Source of the DNA: Saccharolobus caldissimus
GTDB lineage: Archaea; Thermoproteota; Thermoprotei_A; Sulfolobales; Sulfolobaceae
Direction: 5' to 3'
Assembly: GCF_020886315.1 (NCBI RefSeq)
Contig: NZ_AP025226.1
Coordinates: forward strand, 434,001 to 498,000
DNA length: 64,000 bases
Shown: positions 14,474 through 22,381 of the stretch, piece by piece
Position numbering within the stretch: the stretch's first letter is position 1
Layout: every line of letters starts with the position of its first letter
Notes under the pieces: generated by a model
Database searches by the model: none
What the model was told of the DNA's origin: nothing
What the model saw: the letters and a program-made list of their open reading frames with translations, nothing else
Translations under genes and position numbers: made by a program

Positions 14474-15461
14474 ATGGCAATTTTAGATTTAGATAAACTC
14501 ACAAATGAGCAAAAAATTCGATTATTCATTTATACAATTGAAGAAAAAGGGATAACTTATGAACAGTTAGGGATTTCTAAAGCTACTGGTTGGAGGTATA
14601 AGAAAGGGCTGGGGAAATACCTAAAGAAGTAATGGAGAAAGTGCTGCAATTTTTGGCACCAGATGAGATTGCGAGAATAGTATACGGAAAGAAGATAGAG
14701 AAGGCTGATATAAACGATTTGTTAAAAGTAATAAACACTGCAGTGGAGGATCCCCAGTTCCGTTCTTTGCTTTTTATGATGTTAAATAGGTTCTTAGGAG
14801 ATTATGTCAGACAGAATACGAATAATTACGTAGTTACTGAAGAGGACCTAAAGCTGTTTGAGAAAATATTAGAGCAGAAGAGTAAAGCAACTAAGGACGA
14901 GAGGCTCAGAAATATAAAATACGCAATGAGGGACTTAGGCTTTTCACTCTCACTTGAGTCCTTGAAAGAATACATAATAGAATTAGCAGCAGAAGAAGGA
15001 TCTAATGTAGCGAGACACAGGGCAAACACGCTCAAACTGTTCATAAAAGAAGTAGTAATGAGCAGAAACCCAATCCTGGGGCAAATACTTTACAATTCCT
15101 TTAAGGTACCTAAAGTCAATTACAAATATTCCCCTCCTCCACTTTCCCTGGAGCTGCTAAAGAAGATATTTAACTCAATAGATCATTTAGGCGCAAAAAC
15201 ATTCTTCCTCATTCTGGCTGAAACGGGGTTGAGAGTAGGGGAAGTTTATTCACTAAGCGTCGAGCAAGTAGACCTGGATAACGGAATAATTAAATTAATG
15301 AAAAATAGTGCGACAAAGAGGGCTTACATTTCATTTCTGCTAAGGAAACTACAGACTGGATTAGGAAGAACCATTTGCCTTTCAGAGAAGACTTCATAAA
15401 TGAATATGAAAGAGCGGTACGGCAAATTGGGGGAGATGTGGATAGTAGTTTATGGAAATTC
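14474..15461 (+). pseudogene. Frameshifted and truncated tyrosine integrase (pNOB8-type)
   Basis: Three frames join to give one integrase. Frame one (14474-14632) has the N-terminal HTH-like part MAILDLDKLTNEQKIRLF to ISKATGWRYKKG. Frame two (14632-15350, MEKVLQFLAPDEIARIVYGKK onward) has the DNA-binding and early catalytic parts, including TGLRVGEVYSL with the first catalytic Arg. Frame three resumes as AKETTDWIRKN, LPFREDFINEYERAV. Similarity stops near 15461, before the His-x-x-Arg and Tyr motifs, so no active enzyme can be made. The first frame junction is a TAATG overlap. Confidence 0.8.
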
Positions 15462-15587
15462 CCTCACCATAAAAATTATAATATTTGCTCATTAACTAAT
15501 AAATACTTTGAATTTACTCCCTTACTTTATTTCGTTAATCACAAGGAATTTTCAGTTAATAAGACAATATTTCTTACATATTTTTAA

Positions 15588-16098
15588 CGTAACGTAAAAA
15601 TGTAACGATTTTCCTATAAATGCTACACCATTAGTCTTAGCTCTCTTGCTATCCTTAATACAATATTAGATAACTTAACATTAATCCAATAGACCTTATA
15701 AATTATTCTCATCCTCTCAATAATAATTGAAAAATCTTAAGAAAATGATAGTAATTTTTACCCCTAACATGCTTTGGACCTATTCTATCAGCACACACAA
15801 GTTAGTTTCTTGATCTCATTAACCGATTTAATAATGCATTTTGTGGAAGTATATTGGGGAACGAGTAGGGTCATATAAGTAGGAAAATCCCTTCATAATT
15901 ACCCGTCACGATAGTGAATTTAAGTTGGTCTATAATATAGCCTCTTGATCATCCCCTAATTAATGCTACCAGAATGTACAATTAATTATTGCAATCTCAT
16001 ATTACTGAAATAAAATGAATTCATAAGGGAACCTAAATCGCTCGAAGATAATATAAGACGAAATTTATCTAAGTAAAGTTAGTTTTAGTTGAAAGAAA
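15588..16098. other. Non-coding boundary between decayed element and chromosome
   Basis: This AT-rich stretch has many stop codons in all frames. I see no gene, RNA or clear repeat in it apart from a short TAACGTAACGTAAAAATGTAACG-like run at its left edge (about 15586-15608). The right end of the oldest insertion probably lies here, but no third tRNA fragment is visible. Confidence 0.5.
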
Positions 16099-17277
16099 TT
16101 ATTTCAGAGGACTCATAAATTCTGCAAATATTATAGCAAATGCTGCTAATATTCCCAGAAAACCGGTGAAATAAAATGAGTATAACGGCGTTATTTGGAA
16201 TAAAAATCCCACGATTGCATTATAAAATATTAAAAATATTCTCACGAAAGTACTAATTAATGCCGCTTGAGTTCCTCGAATTTCCGGCCTAGTGATACTC
16301 TGTTCAACATTATAGCCCACTATGCTCATCATAGCTGAAATAACTGTCCAAGCATAAAATAATGCAAAAATGTAAATATTAGTAAGGAGTGGAACTAGGA
16401 AAAATATGACGGAGTTAGAAAGGATTAAAATCGATAAGTTCTTAAAATTGCTACGTTTGCTTAAAATAACTGAGAACAGTAATGGTAAGAAAGCCATCAC
16501 TAATGCGTATGATGAATATAATATACTTACTAATGTTAAGGGTAGTAGTAAGTCTTTTACGAAATATATTATTACGTAGTATGTCTCTAGATTTAAACCA
16601 GAAGAAAGCATTGAAATTAATACGTAGACTTGCATTTTTCTATCTTCTTTAAGGTATTTAAAGCCTAACTTCAGCGATCTTTTCATTTCAGTCTTGTTCT
16701 CATCTTTCGGCAATTCAAGAAATCTTATAATGCTACTTACTCCGAATAATATTGCTACCATTATGAACAGAGGCCTAGAGATCGAGTGCTGTAGTATATA
16801 GCCCCCTAACATAATCCCTATAGCTGCTAATATACTGGTTATGAGGGAGAAAACCCCAAAGGCCTTTCCAGCATTCGTATAATTTAGCATAAACCTATGC
16901 GCTCCTAAGGAATTAACTATTCTTACCACAGACTCAAAAGCAACTAGAGAAATTATGAAAAGTAAGGGATTAAGTGTCCCCATTAAGAGAAATAAAGGGA
17001 CTGACATTAGTGCTGATAGAGTGAGGGCATTCTTACTACCTATTTTATCAACTATAGTACCTAATGGAATGTTAAAAACTAAGTATAGAAAATTGATTAT
17101 ACTGTAAGTTACACCAATCGTAAAGGCACTAATATCAAGGTTAGCCATAATGATAGGAAAATAGTACGCTAACATTGAGTAAGCAAAGGTAGAAATTCCC
17201 AAAGATAATGAAAAATAGAGCAGTATCTTATCTGTTACAATGTAATAAATCTCTTTTAGTGTTTGCCTCAGACTCAT
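16099..17277 (-). CDS. MFS transporter, candidate exporter of a modified peptide
   Basis: The 392-residue protein has about twelve membrane helices. The motif-A-like loop between helices 2 and 3 reads NIPLGTIVDKIGSKNALT, typical of the drug-exporter branch of the Major Facilitator Superfamily. It follows the radical SAM gene by 18 bases on the same strand and so is probably co-transcribed. By context it may export the product of that enzyme. It may equally be a general efflux pump. Confidence 0.75.
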   Translation of the reverse strand: MSLRQTLKEIYYIVTDKILLYFSLSLGISTFAYSMLAYYFPIIMANLDISAFTIGVTYSIINFLYLVFNIPLGTIVDKIGSKNALTLSALMSVPLFLLMGTLNPLLFIISLVAFESVVRIVNSLGAHRFMLNYTNAGKAFGVFSLITSILAAIGIMLGGYILQHSISRPLFIMVAILFGVSSIIRFLELPKDENKTEMKRSLKLGFKYLKEDRKMQVYVLISMLSSGLNLETYYVIIYFVKDLLLPLTLVSILYSSYALVMAFLPLLFSVILSKRSNFKNLSILILSNSVIFFLVPLLTNIYIFALFYAWTVISAMMSIVGYNVEQSITRPEIRGTQAALISTFVRIFLIFYNAIVGFLFQITPLYSFYFTGFLGILAAFAIIFAEFMSPLK

Positions 17278-17295
17278 AACTAATAGACCCTTTCT

Positions 17296-18381
17296 TTAAC
17301 TTTTTCTAACATAGTCTTTCACTATCGGGCATGAAGGGTCTGGAGCAAATAGGTCATTCTTAGTTATATATGCATTAAACCTAAAACCACCTTTACAAAG
17401 CTTCTTAACTTCACAACTCTTACAAGGCTCTCCAAGGAAAGATATACTTCTTATTTTATTAAGCAAGGGATGGCTAAACCAAATTTCAACTAACGAGTCG
17501 TTTTTTATATTACCTAGCTTTGATAATGGGATAGATGTCGCCTCGGAACCAGGATAAATGTCACCGTTCGGAGCTATAACTAAACCTACTTCCCCCCAAT
17601 TTGTAGGGATTGGTATCCCAGAATATAAAATGTCAGTATCCACGTAATTTTGTATAAAATTCTCTCCATAAATTTCTATGAGTTTCTTCAATTTTTCTTG
17701 AATTTTTCTTTCATCGTTAGGATCTGGTACTATGAACTTTTGGTTTATATAACCATGACCTACCTTTATAACACTATTAACTTGGATCCAATCTAAGTTT
17801 GATTTATATGCAAGTTCCACAATTTCTTCTAGGAAATCTAAATAATAACTAGTTAAGACTATATTGCCTCCAACTTCTTTTACTCCAAAATCTTTAAATT
17901 TCTTTGCAATATTAATCTTCTTAACTATTTCATTCTTGATATGCATTATTAGTGATTGCACATTAAAGACGTGTTTATGTGAAGTAAGGTTAATTCTAAT
18001 CTTTTCTAGACCACTTTCTAGCAATTTTGTAATTCTATCATCGGAAATAGGTTCTCCGCTACTTAATAACATGTGCCTTAGTTTTTGTCTTGTAATATAT
18101 GATAAGATTTCTTCTAAATCGCTTCTTAATAACGGTTCTCCTCCAGTTATTACGACATCCATGATTCCCTCGTATTTTTCATCTAACCTTTTAATTTGAT
18201 CAATTGCTGATATCCACTCACTTAAATTTAGCTCATTCATTTCTATTATAGATCTAGGTTTTGGAGAATTATCAGCTATATAAAATTTTAGATCTTTAGG
18301 CGGATTATGGCAATAAAAACATTGCTGACTACATCTATAAGTTAATTCTAATTCAATAAAAAAAGGTTTACGATTTATCAA
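17296..18381 (-). CDS. PqqE-like radical SAM/SPASM peptide maturase
   Basis: The 361-residue enzyme has the radical SAM cluster motif C17-x3-C21-x2-C24 (TYRCSQQCFYCHNP), the SAM-binding VITGGEPLLR, and a SPASM domain with Cys at 320, 323, 329 and 351 (EPCKSCEVKKLC, DPSCPIV). The segment GLVIAPNGDIYPG and the DP-x-C ending match PqqE and related RiPP maturases. The Cys usual in GGC is Phe here (KGGFRF). The TTG start has a strong GGGTGA ribosome-binding site six bases away. A 45-codon peptide gene lies 40 bases upstream and an exporter gene 18 bases downstream. Confidence 0.85.
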   Translation of the reverse strand: MINRKPFFIELELTYRCSQQCFYCHNPPKDLKFYIADNSPKPRSIIEMNELNLSEWISAIDQIKRLDEKYEGIMDVVITGGEPLLRSDLEEILSYITRQKLRHMLLSSGEPISDDRITKLLESGLEKIRINLTSHKHVFNVQSLIMHIKNEIVKKINIAKKFKDFGVKEVGGNIVLTSYYLDFLEEIVELAYKSNLDWIQVNSVIKVGHGYINQKFIVPDPNDERKIQEKLKKLIEIYGENFIQNYVDTDILYSGIPIPTNWGEVGLVIAPNGDIYPGSEATSIPLSKLGNIKNDSLVEIWFSHPLLNKIRSISFLGEPCKSCEVKKLCKGGFRFNAYITKNDLFAPDPSCPIVKDYVRKS

Positions 18382-18421
18382 CTATTTCACCCTTACTATC
18401 TTGGAGTATATTGCAACACTG

Positions 18422-18559
18422 CTATGAAACCATGTAGTATATAGGTGGATTCTTTGTATAGTACATCATATATTTTCTTCTTTTCATTGCTATTTCGGTT
18501 TCAAACTTTTTTATAACATATTCTTTACTTACTTCTCTTTCCAATGTTTTCACCACCAT
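18422..18559 (-). CDS. Candidate RiPP precursor peptide
   Basis: A 45-codon frame runs MVVKTLEREVSKEYVIKKFE, then a basic TEIAMKRRK and a Tyr/Pro-rich C-terminus YMMYYTKNPPIYYMVS. A charged helical leader followed by an aromatic core fits a substrate for the radical SAM/SPASM enzyme encoded just downstream. The TATA-like TTTATATT ends only a few bases before this ATG, so a TTG at codon 6 (18544), also preceded by GGTGG, may be the real start and would give 40 residues. No Cys or homologue is known to me. Confidence 0.6.
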   Translation of the reverse strand: MVVKTLEREVSKEYVIKKFETEIAMKRRKYMMYYTKNPPIYYMVS

Positions 18560-18814
18560 AATATAAATCTTTTAGACAGCTTTTTTTAACTCTCGATACT
18601 CATGAAAACTTTTTAATATAATGTAATTCAGTGATAATCAAAACAAAACTATACTATTTTATAATTTATATTTCTATGGGAACTCTTTTTAGTTTAATAT
18701 ACTTTGCTAATCCCTAGACTCCAAATTCGTTTTACAAAAATAATTGCAGGGCATAATTCTTTCTAATCCAGAAAATTTTGTAATTAGAGAAAAAGTTAAG
18801 GTAGATGGAGTGGT
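18560..18814. other. Upstream region of the peptide operon
   Basis: This AT-rich gap contains the presumed promoter of the peptide/radical SAM/exporter genes at its left edge (TTTATATT on the minus strand, about 18562-18569). I see no gene or repeat in the rest. Confidence 0.4.
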
Positions 18815-19262
18815 ATTACCTTAGGGAATCTTCTCCTCTCTAACTCATCTAAAAGAAACCTAACTTCAACCATTATCAAATTGACTTCCTCCTTCAACAC
18901 CTTAGCCAAATTTTTCTTAGACAAACTATCCTTATAACTCAAGAGTATTATATTAAATTCCTCCTCTTCTTAACCCTAGTAAAACTCCTTACTGTAAACT
19001 CCTATTAGCTTGTCAACTCTCTAGCTTTACTCATTGTAAACTCATTACCCTCCATATCTAATACTAATTCCGCAAACTTTTTAGCGTCGTTCTTATCACT
19101 CTTCTTCTTCCTCATTTCCTTGAGCCTCTTAAGTATTAGCGGATTTGCAACCCTTATTTCATACTCGTTATTCAAGTACTTTGCTAGGTTAATGTGGTAG
19201 ATTCCAGTGCTTTCAATTCCTATCTTACAACCTTATAGGCAAAATCTTCCTTATCTCCCCAA
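18815..19262 (-). pseudogene. IS110-family (DEDD) transposase fragment
   Basis: The minus strand reads IGIESTGIYHINLAKYLNN then VANPLILKRLKEMRKKKSDK and NDAKKFAELVLD, the typical second and third acidic-residue region of IS110-type transposases. Further sequence (SYKDSLSKKNLAKVLKEEV) follows in other frames after stops near 19017. The N-terminus is missing beyond about 19240. It is a dead remnant with at least two frameshifts. Confidence 0.75.
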
Positions 19263-19505
19263 ACCTTGCCTATTATTAGGAAACTCGTACTCGAATTGGG
19301 AGGCGGCCAAGCTTTACCTGAGCTTTACGCCCAAAATTGTCTACACCCTAGTCAGATCTGTGTAATACAAGTTTGACTAAATATTTTATATAATGAAGAC
19401 ACTCAGTGAAACTCCTTGAAGGAAGGTAGTCAGTAGACGGCATAGGAAGGAGAAAAAGAGTGATGAGGCCAAGTGACTATTAGTCCCGATGAAGGTAGAA
19501 CGCTA
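19245..19505 (+). mobile_element. Second transposon scar: possible tnpB 3' end with structured RNA region
   Basis: A plus-strand frame ends at 19360 with WEAAKLYLSFTPKIVYTL, which looks like the degenerate tail of a TnpB-type protein. It is followed by a TATA-like TTTATATAA (about 19384-19392) and a non-coding stretch with small hairpins (CCTTGAAGG, GACTATTAGTC) and the phrase CCCGATGAAGGTAGAACGC. The layout suggests the right end of an IS200/IS605 or IS607 element with its guide-RNA scaffold, abutting the IS110 fragment. This is a tentative reading. Confidence 0.3.
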
Positions 19506-19543
19506 TCTCGACATTACCAAAAACTATTATACTGAAACTGGTA

Positions 19544-20635
19544 TTAGCATCTTACGTCAATTATTTCCCCTAATAACTTATCTGTAATCATATATTTTCT
19601 ATCCTCTTTCACTAGGAAAGAATATTCTAATAAGTTATTTATTATGTTGCTCACGGTTCCGTCGTTTATCTCTCTGCCTTCCAGGGCTTCTAAAGAGTTT
19701 TTAATATCCTTCCAACTGCATCCTTTCCTGCAAGTTTCTATTACCTTTAAATACCTCCTCTTGTCTCTACCCCCTTCCTTTATGAAGTTACAGAATTCCC
19801 TAGAGAGTAACCTTTTTGCGTATCTCTTCGTTTCTAAAATAGCCTTTTCTTCGTCTCTCCCGTGTTTTATGTAGATATAACCGAAATAAGTCAGCCAGCC
19901 TGGATTTCCTCCTAGAATATCAAAGATTTTCTCAGAATCTGGGAAATTTATTCCTTGTTCTTTAAATCCCTCTTCTAAGAACCTAATCGCTGTCTCCTTG
20001 CTAAAGGGCACCAAATTAATTTCTATATGTGCCCTTCCAAAGAGTGGCGAATTTTCGTCTTCTAATTTTAAAAATTTATCTCTAACTCTGACTTCTGAAC
20101 CGGTTATTATGAAACTTAAATTCTTTAAATTATCGTAAGCATAAGCAATGGAAGGTAAAATATCGTATCCTCTAAGCTTTATTAACTCTTGTGCCTCATC
20201 AATCACAATATGCATAGTTTTTCCCTTTTCACTTGCCCAATCGTTTAACTCTGAAAACACATCAGATATTTCGACTTTTTCTTCTCCCCAACTAAAACTT
20301 ACTGAAAACCCCATAACCTGAACTCCTTGTATGTGGCGAAGATAAGATAGGAGATCCTTATTTTTTCTGGTAATTTCGTTTATTTCCCTTTCTAGAGATT
20401 TAATGAAATCTTTGTACACAATATATTCTTTATTTTCAAATCTTCTCATATCTAAAAAAATATAGGTTGACTTAGTATCATTTAAAACTGATTTTATTAA
20501 CGACGTCTTTCCTGTTCTTCTAAGTCCAATTATAACAATTAAAGGAGAATCTAGTGAATTTTTAAGTAATGCGATTTCTGATTCTCTGTCAAATAAATCT
20601 TTCAAATTATCCTTTGGTCTTGGGTCGAATAACAT
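19544..20635 (-). CDS. Archaeal P-loop ATPase (ATPase_2/KAP-like family)
   Basis: The 363-residue protein has Walker A GLRRTGKTSLI (about residues 37-47), Walker B MHIVIDEAQEL (about 141-151) and a C-terminal winged-helix part (SWKDIKNSLEALEGREINDG). It belongs to the archaeal ATPase group that expands in Sulfolobales and thermococci and whose function is largely unknown. It stands alone between transposon debris and a long non-coding stretch, behind a repeated GTAAGT-type operator, which suggests lateral transfer and self-regulation. Confidence 0.8.
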   Translation of the reverse strand: MLFDPRPKDNLKDLFDRESEIALLKNSLDSPLIVIIGLRRTGKTSLIKSVLNDTKSTYIFLDMRRFENKEYIVYKDFIKSLEREINEITRKNKDLLSYLRHIQGVQVMGFSVSFSWGEEKVEISDVFSELNDWASEKGKTMHIVIDEAQELIKLRGYDILPSIAYAYDNLKNLSFIITGSEVRVRDKFLKLEDENSPLFGRAHIEINLVPFSKETAIRFLEEGFKEQGINFPDSEKIFDILGGNPGWLTYFGYIYIKHGRDEEKAILETKRYAKRLLSREFCNFIKEGGRDKRRYLKVIETCRKGCSWKDIKNSLEALEGREINDGTVSNIINNLLEYSFLVKEDRKYMITDKLLGEIIDVRC

Positions 20636-20637
20636 TT

Positions 20638-20668
20638 TACTTACCCCCTAGTAAGTAACTTACCCCCT
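20638..20668. promoter_or_regulatory. Repeated operator before the ATPase gene
   Basis: ACTTACCCCCT occurs twice, 19 bp apart (20639-20649 and 20658-20668), and the first copy is followed by GTAAGT to make the inverted repeat ACTTAC-CCCCTA-GTAAGT. The sites begin three bases upstream of the start codon on the minus strand, where bound protein would block a leaderless transcript. Confidence 0.5.
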
Positions 20669-21413
20669 CCCAAGTTTTATAGTTATCTAACAAGTAGAAG
20701 AGTGTGGCAGTAATTTCATCCATTTAAAACTTAGTTTAAATTTTCCTAAATTCTCTTTCATCAGATATATAAATATTTAATAAAAATAAGGAAAATTATA
20801 ATATCACCTTTTCTTATTAACGAATCTTACATTTAGGTGAAAATGGATTTTTATAATTTATATGATTTATACTAAATTAACAAAATTATTATCTACATTG
20901 AAATAAGAATATAGTTACTTTCACATAAGAAGGTAATTTTATCTTAGTTTTCTAAGTCTATAAATGGTTATATTTTCTATAAGACTATTGAGGATTTTAT
21001 GATAGTGTTTATTAAGGTTAATTACTTCTATTAACTTGCTTTTTAACGTATGTAACTTTATAGTTTAAACTTTGATCCTTCAATAAAAAGCTGCATATCC
21101 TAGTAGAGAGACCCTAAAAATTCTGTGTTTAAGGTTTAAATCACTGAGTATAACTGTTTTTTAATTAAATTTAAGATGCCTAGCGCGATAAATCATTTGG
21201 AAAAAAGAGGAAACCACTTAATCTAACAATGAAAAACATGACGTTGACTGATAATCTCGCAAAAGTTGGAAGCTTGTCTTTAAGTACATCTGAATTTCAT
21301 TCCTAACCATTTTTATTAAATTAAACGTTCATAACTTAAGATTCTCATCATGCATCAGACGCTGGCGAACTAATCATCTTAATTATTTTTAATGAAAGAA
21401 AAATTTAAATTTT
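20669..21413. other. Long AT-rich intergenic stretch
   Basis: No reading frame of convincing length or composition is present on either strand. I looked for tRNA, C/D-box and repeat signals and found nothing that I can support. It may be the transition from the accessory strip to conserved chromosome. Confidence 0.5.
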
Positions 21414-21430
21414 ATTAGGGCAACCCTAAT
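21414..21430. promoter_or_regulatory. Palindromic metal-regulator operator candidate
   Basis: ATTAGGG-CAA-CCCTAAT is a perfect 7-bp inverted repeat directly downstream of a TATA-like AAATTTAAATTTT, overlapping the expected transcription start of the NicO-type gene. The TTAGG/CCTAA arms resemble sites used by DtxR/MntR-type metal regulators. Confidence 0.5.
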
Positions 21431-21441
21431 AGTGATGGAAA

Positions 21442-22350
21442 ATGATAAGTTTAAGTACCTTGCTAAATCCTCCTAAAGGATTGCCGTTATTGGACATACT
21501 CCTAATCTCGTTAATTTTAGGAATGTTACATGGTGCAACCCCTGATGAGCACACATGGCCTATAACGTTTAGTTACGCAATAGGTAAGTACAGTACTAAA
21601 GGTGGAATGAAAGCGGGTTTTCTATTTTCTCTAGGATTTACTATTCAGCGGTCATTCTTAACAACTTTAGGGTTTATAGGATTAGCAGAAATATATCAGA
21701 AATATAATCTTGATGGGCCTGTCTACTTAGTAGTTGGTATTGTAATGGGTATTGCTGGGTCTTATATTTTAAGAGGAAGATATCTACATCTCCCAATAGA
21801 TAAGTTGTTGAAAAGTGAACATCATAGTGAAAAAACTGGTGGTATAGAGTTACATGACGTGCCATTAAAGATGACAGTTGTTCATGGTCTTATTGCTGGG
21901 TTTGGTTTTGGTGCTTATGCATCTATAATAACTTTCGTATTAGCCCCTCAAGTCCCTTCAGTATTTTATGCACCTTTGCCTGGCGTATTTTTCGGTATCG
22001 GGACTATGATAATGCAGATAATTTTTGGCGCCTTATTTGGGAATATCTTACGTGCAAAAAAATTGAGTGAGGCTGAGATTTCCTATATAGCTAGGAAAAC
22101 TGCTGGGAGAGTATTATATTATGGTGGTATAATATTCGTCATAGCAGGATTACTAATAATTGTATTTCCAATAATTGATAATTTTGCGATACCAACTGGT
22201 AATCCGATACCGAATCTTGATGCTATTGATATAGGGTTTCTATTAGTTATACTTGTAGTTGGTTTAATAGGAATTTCAAGTATTATTTACGGAATAAGAG
22301 AAGCTAGCAAAATTTCTAAGAACGATAAGGCTAAGGTAATGAAGTTATAA
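21442..22350 (+). CDS. NicO/RcnA-superfamily metal (nickel/cobalt) transporter
   Basis: The 302-residue membrane protein has seven or so helices. Helix 1-2 contains LGMLHGATPDEHTWP, whose His and Asp spacing resembles the HX4DH signature of nickel/cobalt permeases, and a second half contains VVHGLIAGFGFGAY. A His-rich loop (KSEHHSEKTGGIELHD) lies between them. Uptake versus export cannot be told from sequence. The palindromic site just upstream suggests metal-responsive repression. Confidence 0.65.
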   Translation: MISLSTLLNPPKGLPLLDILLISLILGMLHGATPDEHTWPITFSYAIGKYSTKGGMKAGFLFSLGFTIQRSFLTTLGFIGLAEIYQKYNLDGPVYLVVGIVMGIAGSYILRGRYLHLPIDKLLKSEHHSEKTGGIELHDVPLKMTVVHGLIAGFGFGAYASIITFVLAPQVPSVFYAPLPGVFFGIGTMIMQIIFGALFGNILRAKKLSEAEISYIARKTAGRVLYYGGIIFVIAGLLIIVFPIIDNFAIPTGNPIPNLDAIDIGFLLVILVVGLIGISSIIYGIREASKISKNDKAKVMKL

Positions 22351-22381
22351 CGCTTTTTAACTAACTGATTATGTTTTATTT

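Noticed and set aside
15375-15587. Separate 70-codon gene after the integrase
   Set aside because: Its first 30 codons continue the integrase sequence after a frameshift; the rest is random chromosomal sequence.
19462-19536. Possible C/D-box RNA starting GTGATGA
   Set aside because: The spacing to the next CTGA is too long and no D' box is present; the stretch fits better as transposon-end sequence.
21230-21370. Possible C/D-box RNAs around TGACTGATAATC and the ATGATGAG on the minus strand
   Set aside because: Box pairs with proper spacing could not be assembled on either strand.
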